Shown here in pieces: positions 25,560 through 37,640 of a stretch of 64,000 bases of DNA; position 1 is the stretch's first letter; each line of letters opens with the position of its first letter. The notes beneath the pieces are model-generated. The model did not search any database. It worked only from the letters and a program-made list of their open reading frames with translations, and was not told the DNA's origin. The DNA comes from Calliopsis andreniformis (taxonomy: Eukaryota > Arthropoda > Insecta > Hymenoptera > Andrenidae). A program made the translations under genes and the position numbers. The stretch lies in contig NW_027480432.1 in assembly GCF_051401765.1 (NCBI RefSeq), positions 10,868,501-10,932,500 on the forward strand, given 5' to 3'.

Positions 25560-26660
25560 TATATCAGCATAAAACTATCAGCCTAAAATTAGTATAAAAA
25601 TATACGTATGTACTAAGTAACTCATGTGAGATATAAAAGCATATTTTCCTAACATGCAATCATACCATACATTTCATTACACACTATTATCAATATAAAT
25701 ATCTTTATCAGTACAAGAATCAAGATACTAAATATATTATAAAAGATATAAGAACATACTTATCATTTAAGAGTAGTATATTTTTGCGACGTAGTAGTTT
25801 TTGAGCCCGAAGTCATATTACAAGAAATGTTAGTTTTTTATTTTCAAAACATTTTTTAACTCCACTAAAATCAATTTAAAATTCTTAGATCTTAGAATAA
25901 AATAACCAGCTTGAACTGAGGAAATTAATAAAATGCGATCGTCTGTACTTATATTTATATTATAACTAAACTGTGGGATTTTATGCATTTATGAAAATTT
26001 GAAATGTATAAAAAGTTGCAGAATGCATGTAATATTCAAAAACATAGAAAATATGAAATATAGAATATAAATTATAATATTTGAAAGATGAAGCAAATTT
26101 TTATATACGTTCTGTTTCTTTATCTGTATTTAGAAAGACATGAAATTACATATAAATCTGTAATCTAGATATAACACCTGCGTTTCGCAAATCTGCAAGC
26201 TGATATCGCATTAATAAAACTGATTGTTCATAAACACGACCTCTCAAGGGATCGTTCGTTTTTATTCAAATGTTCGATAATCAATTTCATGATAAAGTAA
26301 AATTACAACAAATAGAATATAAAAAATTCTATTGCTGGAAGTGTGGAGAAGCATCGAGAACATGTCGAAAGAATATTGACACATGAAAGATCCCCAGTCA
26401 AAATTGTACAAAGTACAGAGATGGATACTCGGTGGTTCGCATAATCGACGTGGTTATGCAATGGTACATAGTGGCGGTTACCTTGGCGAGTGCAAATACA
26501 CGTCGTTATTCGTTTAAAACGCTTGCAATCACGACAACTAATCACGCGTAACTGCAAACGTAAATTTTCAAACGTTACACACGTGGCATGTTACACTTCT
26601 TTATTAATAATGCCATCAGGTTTTTCTTTGCCCCCTTCTACTGATAATGCAGCCTAAACA
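25560..26660. other. AT-rich non-coding stretch
   Basis: Nothing supported. The 84-codon - strand frame at 26,303-26,557 is Cys-containing but has no motif or plausible signal peptide. Confidence 0.45.
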
Positions 26661-26669
26661 TAAGCTAGT

Positions 26670-26930
26670 AGAGTTGCTGAAAGGTCAGACTTGAGGCTTT
26701 TGCAGCTTGGTATCATTCAGTATTCAATGTTAAGTCTTTCGAGTATAAGCTGTATCCTTTTAGGTCAGTGTGTCATTTGAACCCCTGATGAAGCTAGCTG
26801 CAATATTTGTGAAACGTTCGACAATGTCCAAAAGGATGGCTTATGCCCAAAAGCCTCAGACATTTTTGTTTAAACATTCTACTGTAAGACTTTTACCTAG
26901 AACTGATTTATTCTAATGTAGATACTTTTA
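26670..26930. repeat. Dispersed repeat with hammerhead-like core, palindromic pair
   Basis: A + strand copy (from about 26,755) contains CCCCTGATGAAGCTAGCTGCAA with CTGATGA at 26,785-26,791 and GAAACG at 26,811-26,816. It then runs through AAAAGGATGGCTTATGCCCAAAAGCCTCAGAC to an ACTGATTTA end. Immediately upstream (26,685-26,760) is a - strand partial copy of the same repeat, so the two face away from each other. It is homologous to 28,425-28,570, 28,885-29,062 and 42,900-43,090. CTGATGA..GAAAC is the conserved core of hammerhead ribozymes, which occur in Penelope-like and other retroelements. In this copy the stem between them is weak. Confidence 0.5.
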
Positions 26931-28424
26931 ATTTTATAAGCATATGAAAATGACACGAATGCCACTTTCTACATTTCTCAAAATTTTCGAATAGTAATAG
27001 GATGGCAAATGTTTGCAGATGTATATTCTGTCAATAACGCATGGTCAGCATACGTTGGCTTTGCTTTTAACATCTTCGCTGCAATAAGTACCTACCATTT
27101 CTGGTGTTGGGTAGCCTTATCATGGTCTTATTAATCAGTATTATTGACAAAAATACCATTTTGGTTCCTGAGGCTGTGATAGAAACTGTGGTCACATAAC
27201 GTTTGTTTAACAGAGTTTATTTAACATATAAGTAAAAGTCTTTAATCATATTTGATATCATATTTTTTAATAATTGTACATGTCGCATGTATTATGTACA
27301 TATACATTAATTCATGCTTAGTGTTAGACAAGAGACAATCTTTATGATAAAATTGGTAAAATAGTTAGTATGGAATGTCTAGTTAAACCAAACACATAAA
27401 AGTAAGCAAAAAGTTATTAATTAAAATAACTCTGAATACTAATAATATTAGTGTTACTTTGCTTTTAATATAATAAGTAAAATTATTTGTGTAGATCGAA
27501 TGCCGTATAATATGTATTATCTTTTGAGAATAACTGATGGCTATGATAGTGTGTAATTATTAATCTCGATATCAACATAATCTGCTTGAAGGTGTAGACA
27601 TTGTCAGTAAGCGATTATAAAGTTATCATCTTTTTGCCTGGAATGATCTACCTAAATATTGTGCAATCCAGTGATTAAAATTTCTTTATGAAAATATCGA
27701 AATAAAAGGATAATTAATACATATTTTATGTATGCTTGTGTTAATGAGTTAAATTTTTCCTGAGATCGAACACTTGGTTTATTCCATGCTCAGTAATGAT
27801 TCAAATGAATTTAGACAACACACGGAGTATTTAAAAGATGTTTAAAACATGAGTGTAAAATAAATGGTTGCCCTTTTGAAATATTCTTCTATTAATAAAT
27901 TACTTGTAAATTAGCGAGATAGCATTTCTAATTATAAATTCGTTGTATTTTTCCATAATTGTTTGGAATTATTCTCTTATTCTCAGCCACTGTTTTATTT
28001 ACCAAGGCAAAATGAGAATCATTCACATAAATTAACATCAGTAATTTTGTACTACACATTGTCCTTCCAATATTTGCACATTTCTCTGAGCAAATGACAT
28101 AATTTTTCATAATTAGATTGACATATTTTAGCTTTATTGTAATATTGATGAATATTCACCCTGGTTAATTTTTATTTAATTCTGTATTTATAAAATTTGA
28201 AAGTTGCTATACATTCCTCAATGTTTAAATAAGTTATAGTAATATTATGGATTAATTCAATAGTTAAAATTATTAATTTCAGAGTTAATTTTTTTTTGAC
28301 CATATTTCTGAACCACCACAATTGTCTATTTATTAGTTGAATGTTCTTATAAACAAAATTTGACATATTTGCAATATTCACGGTAGTTAGAGTATTAGGT
28401 AGAATACTAACGTTTAAAATCAGA
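26931..28424. other. AT-rich non-coding stretch
   Basis: Nothing supported. The 60-codon - strand frame at 27,928-28,110 has no motif. Confidence 0.5.
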
Positions 28425-28570
28425 GCTTTGAGGCTTTTTCGACCTGCCATCATACAGTTCTCATTGTTGAGGCTTTCAAGTGCAAGCCATGTTCTTCTGG
28501 AAGAATTTTTCCAACGTTTTATACGCATTACAGGTAGTTTCATCAGGTGTTTAATTGGTCGGCTGATCAA
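28425..28570 (-). repeat. Hammerhead-core repeat family, - strand copy
   Basis: Read on the - strand it gives ACACCTGATGAAACTACCTGTAAT and then AAAACGTTGG, followed by CCAGAAGAACATGGCTTGCAC and TTGAAAGCCTCAACAATGAGA. These parallel the 42.9 kb copy position by position. The G of GAAAC has been lost (TAAAAC), so a ribozyme would not be expected to work. It creates most of a 132-codon - strand open frame (28,172-28,570) that is therefore not called as a gene. Confidence 0.5.
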
Positions 28571-28884
28571 TCAAAGTTTTCTTTATATCGACAAGATTAA
28601 GTACTTGCCGAGTCAGAAACGACTGTATAGTTGACAGTTTCCAATTGTTCATTAAGATGTGTAAAACCCATAAGAATTGATCACTAATTCCATTAATCTT
28701 TCGTTTTCCATTTTTTGAAATAAAATGTGACTCTTCGTTTCTCTGGCAGAGCATGAATGCTGGCCAAGGACTGAATGAGCTCGTCAGAAAATCGTTGTCA
28801 ACAAATGTTTCACGAATGACAGACGAGATGGAACCAGTATTTGATTCTGTCGGTGTGTGAGTGAATCTTGAAAAAAAGTTTTAA

Positions 28885-29062
28885 TTGATAATCAATGAAT
28901 GTTACCAGGTATACTTAAATAGTGAATCACCACAAGGCATATGCCAGGATGCAAGCATCATTATGTCACTCAAATCCTTGATATATCTAGCTGCAACGAT
29001 TCCGAAACATTGGGGAATTTTTTTAGGACAATTTACACCCAAAAGCCTAAAAAGTGAGAAAT
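28885..29062 (+). repeat. Hammerhead-core repeat family, + strand copy
   Basis: Landmarks shared with 42,900-43,090 are CACCACAAGGCA, ATGTCACTC, a decayed CTTGATATATCTAGCTGCAA core, CCGAAACATTGGGGAAT and TTTACACCCAAAAGCCT. CTGATGA has mutated to TTGATAT. With the - strand copy at 28.4 kb it repeats the outward-facing pair arrangement seen at 26.7 kb. Confidence 0.45.
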
Positions 29063-30239
29063 GTAGGTACAGAGTGTGAAAAAATATACGTCATGACTAT
29101 GCTAGATGGATTCTGCACCCTTGGATCCTATAGATACCTAAAACTGTAATTTAAAATCGTTAGAAGGTTTTTATTATTGTGATATCAGAAATCAAGATTT
29201 TTAATAACTTGTTCAATGTTATGTTTTATGATGAACGAACTTCCTTGTTGCATTTTTTATTTTCAAAATACAAATCTAAAGTGTAAGACATATCTCCTTG
29301 CCATTAATGACGACTCAGTTATATTTTTCAATCTAAGTACTCTTATTTTATAATAAATAAATATTAGTCAAAAAATATGTTTGCTTAACACATATTTCCC
29401 TCATTACAAACTTCAATTTGCACTGTTGTAACCTATAAATCTTACTCGTCATATATTTATTTTTATAAGCAATTCTCCCTAATGAATTGGCAATCCTCCA
29501 ACTAGCTTGTGATCCAAAACCTGAATCATCCTCGAAAGTTATTGGCTAAAAATTCCGTACACGTAAGTCAATTCATGTTCCACAGTTGATACCACGATAC
29601 TGAAAAATAGTAAACGTAAGGTGACAAATAAAGAAAAGCGAAATCCAATTACGTTTGAAGCTGCCATCATTTCTGCAACTCAGTTCTCTCTTATCATCGA
29701 TTTTGTTTTTCTCTGTGGTCTAGTGGTCTAGTTCCACGATTTGGAAACCACCCAAAGGTATTCAAACAATGGCAGAAACATTGAATCTCTAATTCACAGA
29801 TGACTGAAGTTGCCACAAACTTATTATTTTCTCGACACGTTTCAGATTCTGTCTTTCCAAAGTTTCTCGCGCGCGAAAACAGCTTCCAACTCTTTCAACT
29901 TGGAGCTACATTTGCATTCTCTGCGAAAACTAAACCGACGATTTAGTCTGTCGAAACAGTCGAAAAACTTGCCTAGGAGTCCTCACAAGAATCTGTGAAC
30001 TTTTTTGCCCTGATTCTAACCCCTTCGCGACGACTTCAGGATTCATCATTCCTAAGTATACATACCCTGCGTAATGGAATTTTCTTGAATCGAGAGATTC
30101 GGACAAAGTGCAAGCTTTGTACATCGAAACAAGTATACTTGTAGAACGAGAGAGATAAAAGAAGAGATAGAGATGGAGATAATGATAGACAGAGGGGCCG
30201 AGGGATGGAGAGTGAGGGTAAGTTTGGTTAATCCGGATT
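29063..30239. other. Non-coding stretch, purine-rich toward the end
   Basis: No gene supported. Overlapping 62- and 64-codon frames at 29,810-30,124 lie on opposite strands and carry no motif. A purine-rich tract (GAGAGAGATAAAAGAAGAGA type) at 30,148-30,220 precedes the 30.3 kb promoter-like region. Confidence 0.45.
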
Positions 30240-30411
30240 AAACGAGAAAGCTTGCCGATGCTTGCAAGCTTACGAACAGCTTACGCACGCACACGCGGCT
30301 GTCGGCTACTTAAGTTTAATATAGCCGCGTGCCGTGACGCGTTCTCCTCTTGCATACCGAAAGTGGACCTCGACGACGAGCCACTGCCACTCCTACCTGC
30401 TTCGCTGCGCT
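30240..30411 (+). promoter_or_regulatory. Promoter-like region upstream of a signal-peptide exon
   Basis: GC content rises from about 30,240. A TTTAATATAGCC motif near 30,313-30,324 is the nearest TATA-like sequence, about 90 bp before the ATG at 30,412. The AAGCTTGC and GCTTACG words repeat within 30,250-30,285. Promoter function is inferred from composition, the motif and the exon that follows. Confidence 0.35.
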
Positions 30412-30459
30412 ATGCACGGATTTGTTCTTTTTTTCCTGTTGATTTCGTCGGACCAGACG
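30412..30459 (+). CDS. Candidate first exon encoding a signal peptide
   Basis: ATG at 30,412 opens 16 codons, MHGFVLFFLLISSDQT, ending at CAGACG|GTACGT with GT at 30,460. A nearly unbroken hydrophobic run (residues 4-11) followed by small and polar residues is typical of a secretory signal peptide. Many insect secreted and Ig-superfamily proteins carry the signal peptide on a short first exon. Phase at the donor is 0, different from the phase-1 candidates elsewhere, so it may start a separate secreted or membrane protein. The downstream exon is not identified in this window. Exon status is inferred. Confidence 0.42.
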
Positions 30460-30890
30460 GTACGTCGGCATAGATTTAAAACGGGGGATGTCTCGTGTCT
30501 GTGGATCCTATTTTCTTCTTCCTTTCAACAGTTTCATTTGCTCGAACGCTTTGAGGCGAGCGTAATTAAGCATTACGAGGACATATTGCATGTTCACATG
30601 TTAGCTAAACGGGAAAAGAAATTTTATTGTGCACTACCTCTGCACACGTTTATGAACTTTTTCAGTGCAATGGAATAAAATCTTGTGATTCATCGTGCTA
30701 TGTGGTTTTTCCATGCTCTTCAGTTTCATTCATGCACACTGGCTCAGGAGAGTATTCCAACAGTAAACCAAAATATAGCACTTTTGGAGTTATTGTGAGT
30801 TTGTGAAAAGAGGTACACTAACCTATTTGGAATTGTTTTGACACTTTTGTTATTAATAAAATTTTGGTTTTCTTCCTTTGAAGTGGTATG

Positions 30891-31119
30891 AGGTAAATGT
30901 TCCAGTGGTTGGTCATGTCTCAGTACTGGAACTCTAACGCTAATTTGATTTAATTTTAAACTTAAATCCTAATGGAACTAAAAACAGAAAAGGATATTAT
31001 AATGTAATATATTCAGCTACTGGAGCGTCATAATTCAAGTATCGGGACATGCATTTTCGGATTGCTCATGTATTGGGACATTTGACATCTTAAGCGTCCA
31101 GGTATTGGGACATTTACCT
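30891..31119 (+). mobile_element. MITE family with AGGTAAATGT termini, copy 2 (229 bp)
   Basis: Begins AGGTAAATGTTCCAGTGG and ends GGTATTGGGACATTTACCTT, giving inverted termini. The words (T/C)GGGACAT occur three times in the right half. It is homologous in reverse orientation to 4,782-5,012 over its full length, and in direct orientation to 14,681-14,731. No coding capacity; the superfamily is not resolved. Confidence 0.75.
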
Positions 31120-31908
31120 TACTTCTTGCATTTACAAACACCTCCATAAAAGATGATGTATGCTTCTTTATAGCCAAGTTATCCCATTTTGAATGAGATG
31201 TGCCATTAGTATCGAAATATAACTACAAATAACAAACGGTTCGACTATACACATATACTATTCACAAAGTACTTTGAATATTACTATGTCAATAATATAT
31301 GTTCTTTTTTTCGAAATAGAACAATATGGTAACAAAAATCTCATATGTTTTTTTTGAAAGTTCTTGTAAATTTGAGATTTAGTTTTGAAGTACATGACAG
31401 TTTCGATCACGAAAAAGAAACTTTTAAGAAAAATCGAGTCACATGAATTTTTACAATTTTTTATAGGAATACTATTTTATGTCTCCCATCTTTTTTTTAG
31501 GTTAAGGTCTTGGCTGGTATTTAATTTAGGGTTGTAAAAGTAGAAGGTTCGCCCTTTATTCTTAGAATGACTTCAAGATTAAATAACTTCTTTCCACGAA
31601 GATATAGTAAAAACTTGACAATGTTTCGGCCTAATGTTCGAATACTTTAACGAGTCTGATAGATTTAGCTTCTCACGATACATTGACATTGAACTAAAAA
31701 CAAGATGCGTTCAGCATCACTAATATGTTCGGTGATATATCATAAGTTAAGGTTTATTTTCTTCTAAGTGTGGGATATTATTATTGGTAAATGATGTAAT
31801 GTATTATATAAACCAATTTAGATCAGTTTAATCTCCAAATGTTATAATTGGATAATCTTATGGATATACATATACCTAATAACCACGAATTTGTTTAGTA
31901 TTAATTAA

Positions 31909-32143
31909 CCCTCTATGGGCCCGTGTAACTTTCAGGTCACATGTTAACTTATCAATGTTTTATCAAATAATTTGAGTTTTTTTTGTGAGAATGAAAATTG
32001 AGAATTTCGGAAAAATTCTATAATTTCTCTGAGACAACTAATACCAATATTCATGACGGTTGCTAGGACTAAAATAAAGAAATACCAAAACAAAGGCTGT
32101 GCAAACTGTTTATATTTAAAAAAGAAATTCGGTCCATAGAGGG
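31909..32143 (+). mobile_element. piggyBac-type MITE, copy 2 (235 bp)
   Basis: TTAA at 31,905-31,908 and 32,144-32,147 flank CCCTCTATGGGCCCG on the left and CGGTCCATAGAGGG on the right. It is the reverse-orientation homologue of 17,841-18,062. Both copies keep intact TTAA duplications, so both are recognisable, relatively well-preserved insertions. Confidence 0.92.
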
Positions 32144-32149
32144 TTAAAT

Positions 32150-35100
32150 TGAATTATAAATATGGCATTCAGTTGTTTGAAATATAAGGTACATGGACGA
32201 CCCTGTATGTTCACTATGATGTTTCTATTCCTGTACAGGTTACATAGGTGTATAGGTATCTATGCTTATTTCTTTGTTCATACATATTCGTTAATCATGT
32301 CTGTCTCATCACGCAAATCACGAAGCATCATCAGACATTTAATTAACAACACTGTATTATCACGAAAGAGTTACTGCTTGAGCGTCAAGTGAATCGTTAT
32401 CGATTTCTATGAAGCACTTATGCTTGTAGGTATTTTCTCCTTAATAACAAAATGCAATAACAAATATAATTGCATGTTGCCTACATGTTCGAATATTTTT
32501 TGGAAAAAGATGATTCACACGCCAATTGCAGGTTAATGCACGTACAGGTACATGTACAAGCTGTTCAATTGACAACTAAAATAAGTTCTTTTCCTCAGTT
32601 TCATCAACCACTTTTAAACTGCATCAATAAAGTTAATAACATAATATATATAATATTTATGTACATAGCTACTAATCGAAGCATGTGAAGCGATGTTATC
32701 GTTTTATTGTTAAAACGTAAAGAGTTGTTTACGTGCAGAATTCATTCATTTTATGTTTAGTAATCTGTACTATCGCTCAAAGCTTTATTATGTTTATTAT
32801 CTACAATTACTTATTATGTAATATTTCATTATCTTATGATAAAGCTTACTTAAACGCTTAACCCGATCGCCTTTAGGCACATGGTATTGTCTTCTTAAAT
32901 ATCCAAACATTCACAGCATCAAAAGATCCTAAAAGGAGCAAAGACATAAACTAAAAAATGATATACTCGATTTGCCTGTGTTTCACAATGATAATATTCG
33001 AAAGCACCGTGTACACATGTGTATAGACGACGCATGCTTATAGTTTATACTAAATATAAGCTTGCGACCCAGTATGACAAGTGATGAAATTATAGAATGT
33101 AAAGCTGCATCCGCGCTGAAATAACAGCGGGGACCTGTTTTTGTATTCCTATGTTTTTTGAAAACATTGGTACGGACAAAATATTTCTACAATTGATATT
33201 TATTGGACATTTTCTAGAATATGTAAAAACAACAGATGATACAAAGTTCCTCGTTATTATTTCAGTGGAGATGTAGTTCAAAAGTCATATTTCTGGTTGT
33301 AAGTCCACTCCTTACAGTGGCAACTTCTCGTTCTATCTTGCTATAAAAAAGTGGAGGAACAAAAAATTTAAAAGAAATGGTGGGAGTGATCCTATAACGA
33401 GAAAATTCTCTACTATTTATTTAATGTTTAGTTGTGACGTTTAGATAAAAAAATGATCACATGTTCGTAGCTAGCACTCTTATGGGTCCCAAAAACTATG
33501 CCTCCAGTCTTCAAGCCATTGAAGAAAGCTTGATATTACATAAAACATGGTCTGGTTAACTTTTGCACTACGTACTCAAATTGTGAAGGAATCAATACAA
33601 AAGATGATGAGGTTACTCTGTGATTGCTGACTAAAGTCTGCTTCATTTTGGAAAGTTCAACTAGCTCGTGGACTTTTCATGGATGGAGACAGCATTTTTA
33701 TGTTTTTTAATTGAGTATCTTCTTACACTACTTTATCTGAGGGTGTTGCTGAATTTGCTTCTCCCAGGTTCTAAGGAAATAAACTATGTAGGAGACCGAG
33801 GATACATTCCCAAATCCAAAGAAAGACTGACTTGTGTCTGCTTCCTTTCGTATCTCCTTTGTAGTTGAATTATTGGATTCTGAAAACTGGTGTCAATTAC
33901 AATATAAACCTTAATTTTAAAGGTCTCAGAATATCCTTCTATAAACGAAACTGAAACTAGCTTCTTTGTAGTCGATGGTTCTGACGCGAAAGCATCAGTT
34001 GAATGCTACGTAAAATTTCCAAAATCTGTAAATGAATGTAAAATAACATAGAATTATGTCAATGGCAGTCAATGGATTAATAGACTATAGGAGCTGAAAG
34101 ACAAGAGGATCCTGACGACGAAACTCCCACCATCAACCTTGCCCTTATACATTCCATGAAGATATCCTCTGCTTTTGCACGATGTTATTTTTTCTTATGA
34201 AGCGAACCAAGATGACTCTATCTTAAAATCGTTTAGAAATTTTACAATTTTTAAAATTTATTGATATTTTAAAACGCGAAGTAATGAATAATTTCTTAAT
34301 ATGTTAAAGCATTTCTTTATTCCTTAATTAGAATTTACCTACTACAAGACACTATTTATGCAAACAAAATTGGTAGAATTGCATCTTCTGTGTATGAGAA
34401 TATCCTATTAGTGACCAGCCTTCAAGGTTTAGCTCGAAGCCTGGCGTAAATTCCCACCTATCTTAGAACGCCAGATTTGGTACTAAACTTACTGCTGGTT
34501 AAACTCTCGAGTTTCAGAGAAGTCACCCAAATTACGAGACATATATCGTCTTCGTATTACCTATCTGCATATCTTTCGCAGTAAGGTTGTTAGTACTATA
34601 CGTAACATTCAAGAAGGTATCTTAAACCTCATCAAGTTTTCGTTAAAATATACAGTTTGAAAAAATTTAATATCTTCTGAATTATGGAGTTGCGAATACT
34701 TGTCTAGGAGGATTTGAATTGTTGAAAGTTCTGTTTGCTATAATCTATGTATAAACATAGACACATATAGATATATACATACATATATTTACTATTTAGT
34801 GTCTCACTTTTAATTGGAATCAATGGCATATGTATAGCTACACACATGTAATGTCTTTTATAAAAATAATAATTTTAAATACGTCTATGTCCAGAATTTA
34901 TTATATTATAATAAAAATTTAAAATGTAAAATTTACATCTTTCTTTGTATCAATGTAAATGTCTCAGTGATTGACAATTTAGGGAAAAAGGTACTGGGTC
35001 AATGCAATTCAAATTAACGTGTTAGTAGGCTGATTTGCAAGAGTAAAATAAAAAATGTTTGGAAATAGAGAAAACTAGTGCCGAAACATGTTTCTCATTT

Positions 35101-36268
35101 GTATTATTTCTGTCAAGTTAATTGCAGTCTGCAGAATCACTTCTTCACAGTGCCATGTATCGATAAATTTAAAGCAGGAAGTTTAAAGACACCTGGAGGA
35201 ATGCTACTGTAAGAATGTTTAAAATACTAATTCCCGGCTTGAATGGAAATTCCATCGCAAACATTGCTATGCATTTTTCTACATCTGTGAACGTATGATG
35301 TAACTATGTTCTATAGTAATTTTCAAGGAAGTGTGTCTTCAAATGTTAAAGTTCCATATAATGTATGTACATAGGTATATAGATTTCATTTCTTTTACAA
35401 TCTAGAATTTTACCTTTTAGACATTTTTTAGAAACAAGTATTTTTGAGATTTCAAAGTGGAAACAGAAATGGAAAAAGACGTGCAATTTTACAAGTATTA
35501 GACTGTTACTCTCTTAATATGTTTCTGTGTGGTTACTCTGTGACGAAAATAAAAAATGCTGAGCATTTTTTGTTGTAGTTACTGATGCAGCGTTATCTAT
35601 TTTTTGTACTGATACTATAAAGCTTCCGTATTTTTGAAAAATTGTTTGTTTATATTTTTGATTCAATTATTTATAATCGCATTAGCTACTAGAGTGGATT
35701 ATTAGCTACTTAATTAATACTACGTATTAATACAATCTTTTATGTTATAAGTTATGAAAACTTTAAGCCATTTAAGTTTTAGGAACTTACGTATAATATG
35801 ATTACTCTGCAAATTTCTTTATGATGCACCCTTGTACATAAAATAATGTTAATTGTATTTTCAAATATGAATGTGTACCTTAAGTACTATTATTAAGAAT
35901 GAATGGATTTTATTAGGTAAATTTAATTTTTATTAAGAAAGTTAGTTCATTTCAAAGATTGAAATGAAGTTTGCGTCAGATGAGGGTGACTCGAACAGTG
36001 CACAAAGGTTAAAGAGGTATTAATGTTGAAATGCAATTTGCCAGCTGAAAACTTGTGGCAATGAAAGGTTACATGATCTATAGTAATTTTGAAGTTATAC
36101 ACGTCGCGTGACATAGCATTATTTTTCTTCGCGAGATACGACCAAATTTTGTATGACCAAACCTAATTTTTCAGCTTGCAATTTGGTCATGTCCTTATTT
36201 AGGGAATTTTTTTGATAAAAATCGTCTTTTATAACTGGTATAGGAGTTCGTTCTTTATTTCATAAATG
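32150..36268. other. AT-rich stretch with possible decayed coding relic at 33.6-34.3 kb
   Basis: No gene supported. From 33,668 to about 34,260 on the + strand, several adjacent frames are open and protein-like, interrupted by stops: a 66-codon hydrophobic frame to 33,868; a segment near 33,925-34,045 reading SEYPSINETETSFFVVDGSD; and FSYEANQDDSILKSF near 34,190. They may derive from one degraded transposon or pseudogene, but I recognise no family. A CATGGACGACCCTGTATG phrase at about 32,193-32,210 resembles a lone CAGGGT-type transposon end. Confidence 0.35.
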
Positions 36269-36461
36269 TACACTAGAGGCCAAAAGTATGAGATCACCCG
36301 ACTTCTTATTTTTATTTCCTTGTATACCAATGTGTAGTAATTGTATAACAATTTAGTGTTTATCGAAATGTAATGTGGTGACTTTTTTATAACGTATTAA
36401 ATATTCAGTAATATATACCTTTTTACTAAGGTGTAATTCTACACTTTTGGCCGAGACTGTA
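36269..36461. mobile_element. Tc1/mariner-type MITE (about 193 bp)
   Basis: Left end TACACTAGAGGCCAAAAGTATGA and the reverse complement of the right end TACAGTCTCGGCCAAAAGTG then TAGAA match over the GGCCAAAAGT core. TA is present at both outer edges. CAGT..GGCCAAAAGT is a familiar Tc1-family terminus. There is no coding sequence between the arms. Confidence 0.7.
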
Positions 36462-36795
36462 TGTTTTCAGATTTAAAAAATAGACCGAGTTACTTTGCAT
36501 TAGAAGTAGCTGATGCAGTGTTCTGGCCAAGTAGGTACTTTTTTTTGCCATTTTGTTTGCCAACTTTTTAATCCCTCCAGTTCTTGAATGTTCACATTCT
36601 CTACATCACATTGCAAATACACAACATGGTGAATAGGATTAAGAGTACTCTACCTACTTGGTTACTCGTTATTCTAGCTTTACAGTCCGTAACTGTATTT
36701 AATTAATGATGTTATCTTTTATTATGTTATTTCTTATTACACGTTAATTTACTTAATTTTGTACATGAATTGTGTAATCTCTGATTTTTTCATAA

Positions 36796-37640
36796 CTATG
36801 ACGACTGAAACTTCTTGCCTGAGCACATACTGAGTTGTCTAATTGTAAACAAAAGTTTATGGCGAGATGGTGTAGATTTTCCAAACTTTGGTAGAAACCT
36901 TTTAAGATTTACTACTGTATAATCTCTAGCGTCACAAATTAAAATAGTATTTGCAGTCGCTTTCTGATAAGCTAAGAACATCACTATCATATTATGAAAG
37001 TTAATTAATTAAGGTTTCAAAGGAAGGAGTTTTGAATTGGTCTACTTGTAGTCTAATAAGTTTCTTCCTTTTTGCAGTAAATCTGTGAAAGCTACTGTGT
37101 TCTTAAACTTTTATCCTTAAGTAAGAGATAAATATTTTTAATTATAAAAATTACGTCATTTCTATTAGTAGTGCATTTTCATTAATAGGTTTTTGTATGC
37201 CAAATTTTGTTTTCTGCATTGATCCATTCAAGTCTTCATTCTAGACAATAAAAAACATTTGATTTCAGTTCTTTTTGAAGTTTGAATCAACGCCTGTATT
37301 CATACTAGTAATAAATAATAATTGTTTCTGTGATGTTTGTAGTGATTCCAGAGCAGGCATCCGTACTGCGAGATTTAATACTTTATCATTTCAAATGGTA
37401 GTAGTCAGTACCACCTCTTTTGCTATATTGGTTTTTTATTTAATTGTGATTTGTGTCTCCAAAATTGTCTTTCTCTCAAAATTAATCACTTCTTTACATT
37501 TTTCTTGGTCTAATGTTTCCTCTGCGTAATGTTATCGTAATACAATATTATCTTGTTATCTCATGTCACTGCCTCCATCATGTTTAAACTTATTTTCTTC
37601 CTCTTCCCTTGAATAGAACAAACTGAATCACTTTTAGAAA
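36796..37640 (-). pseudogene. piggyBac-like transposase C-terminal relic
   Basis: On the - strand near 37,560-37,440, two frames joined by a frameshift read NKIILYYDNITQ and then EETLDQEKCKEV..FERKT. This follows the piggyBac (DDE_Tnp_1_7) pattern K..II..YN.TKGGVD.LDQ.C..YS..RKT.RW, which carries the last catalytic Asp residues. Here the DQ is kept and GGVD is lost. A downstream FEMIKY-like piece continues in another frame. The 64-codon frame at 36,796-36,990 may be part of the same relic but is not diagnostic. Stops and frameshifts make it non-functional. The copy is separate from the relic at 61.2-62.0 kb. Confidence 0.5.

Noticed and set aside
28172..28570. 132-codon - strand open frame
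   Set aside because: Its first half is the hammerhead-core repeat and the rest is AT-rich low-complexity sequence.
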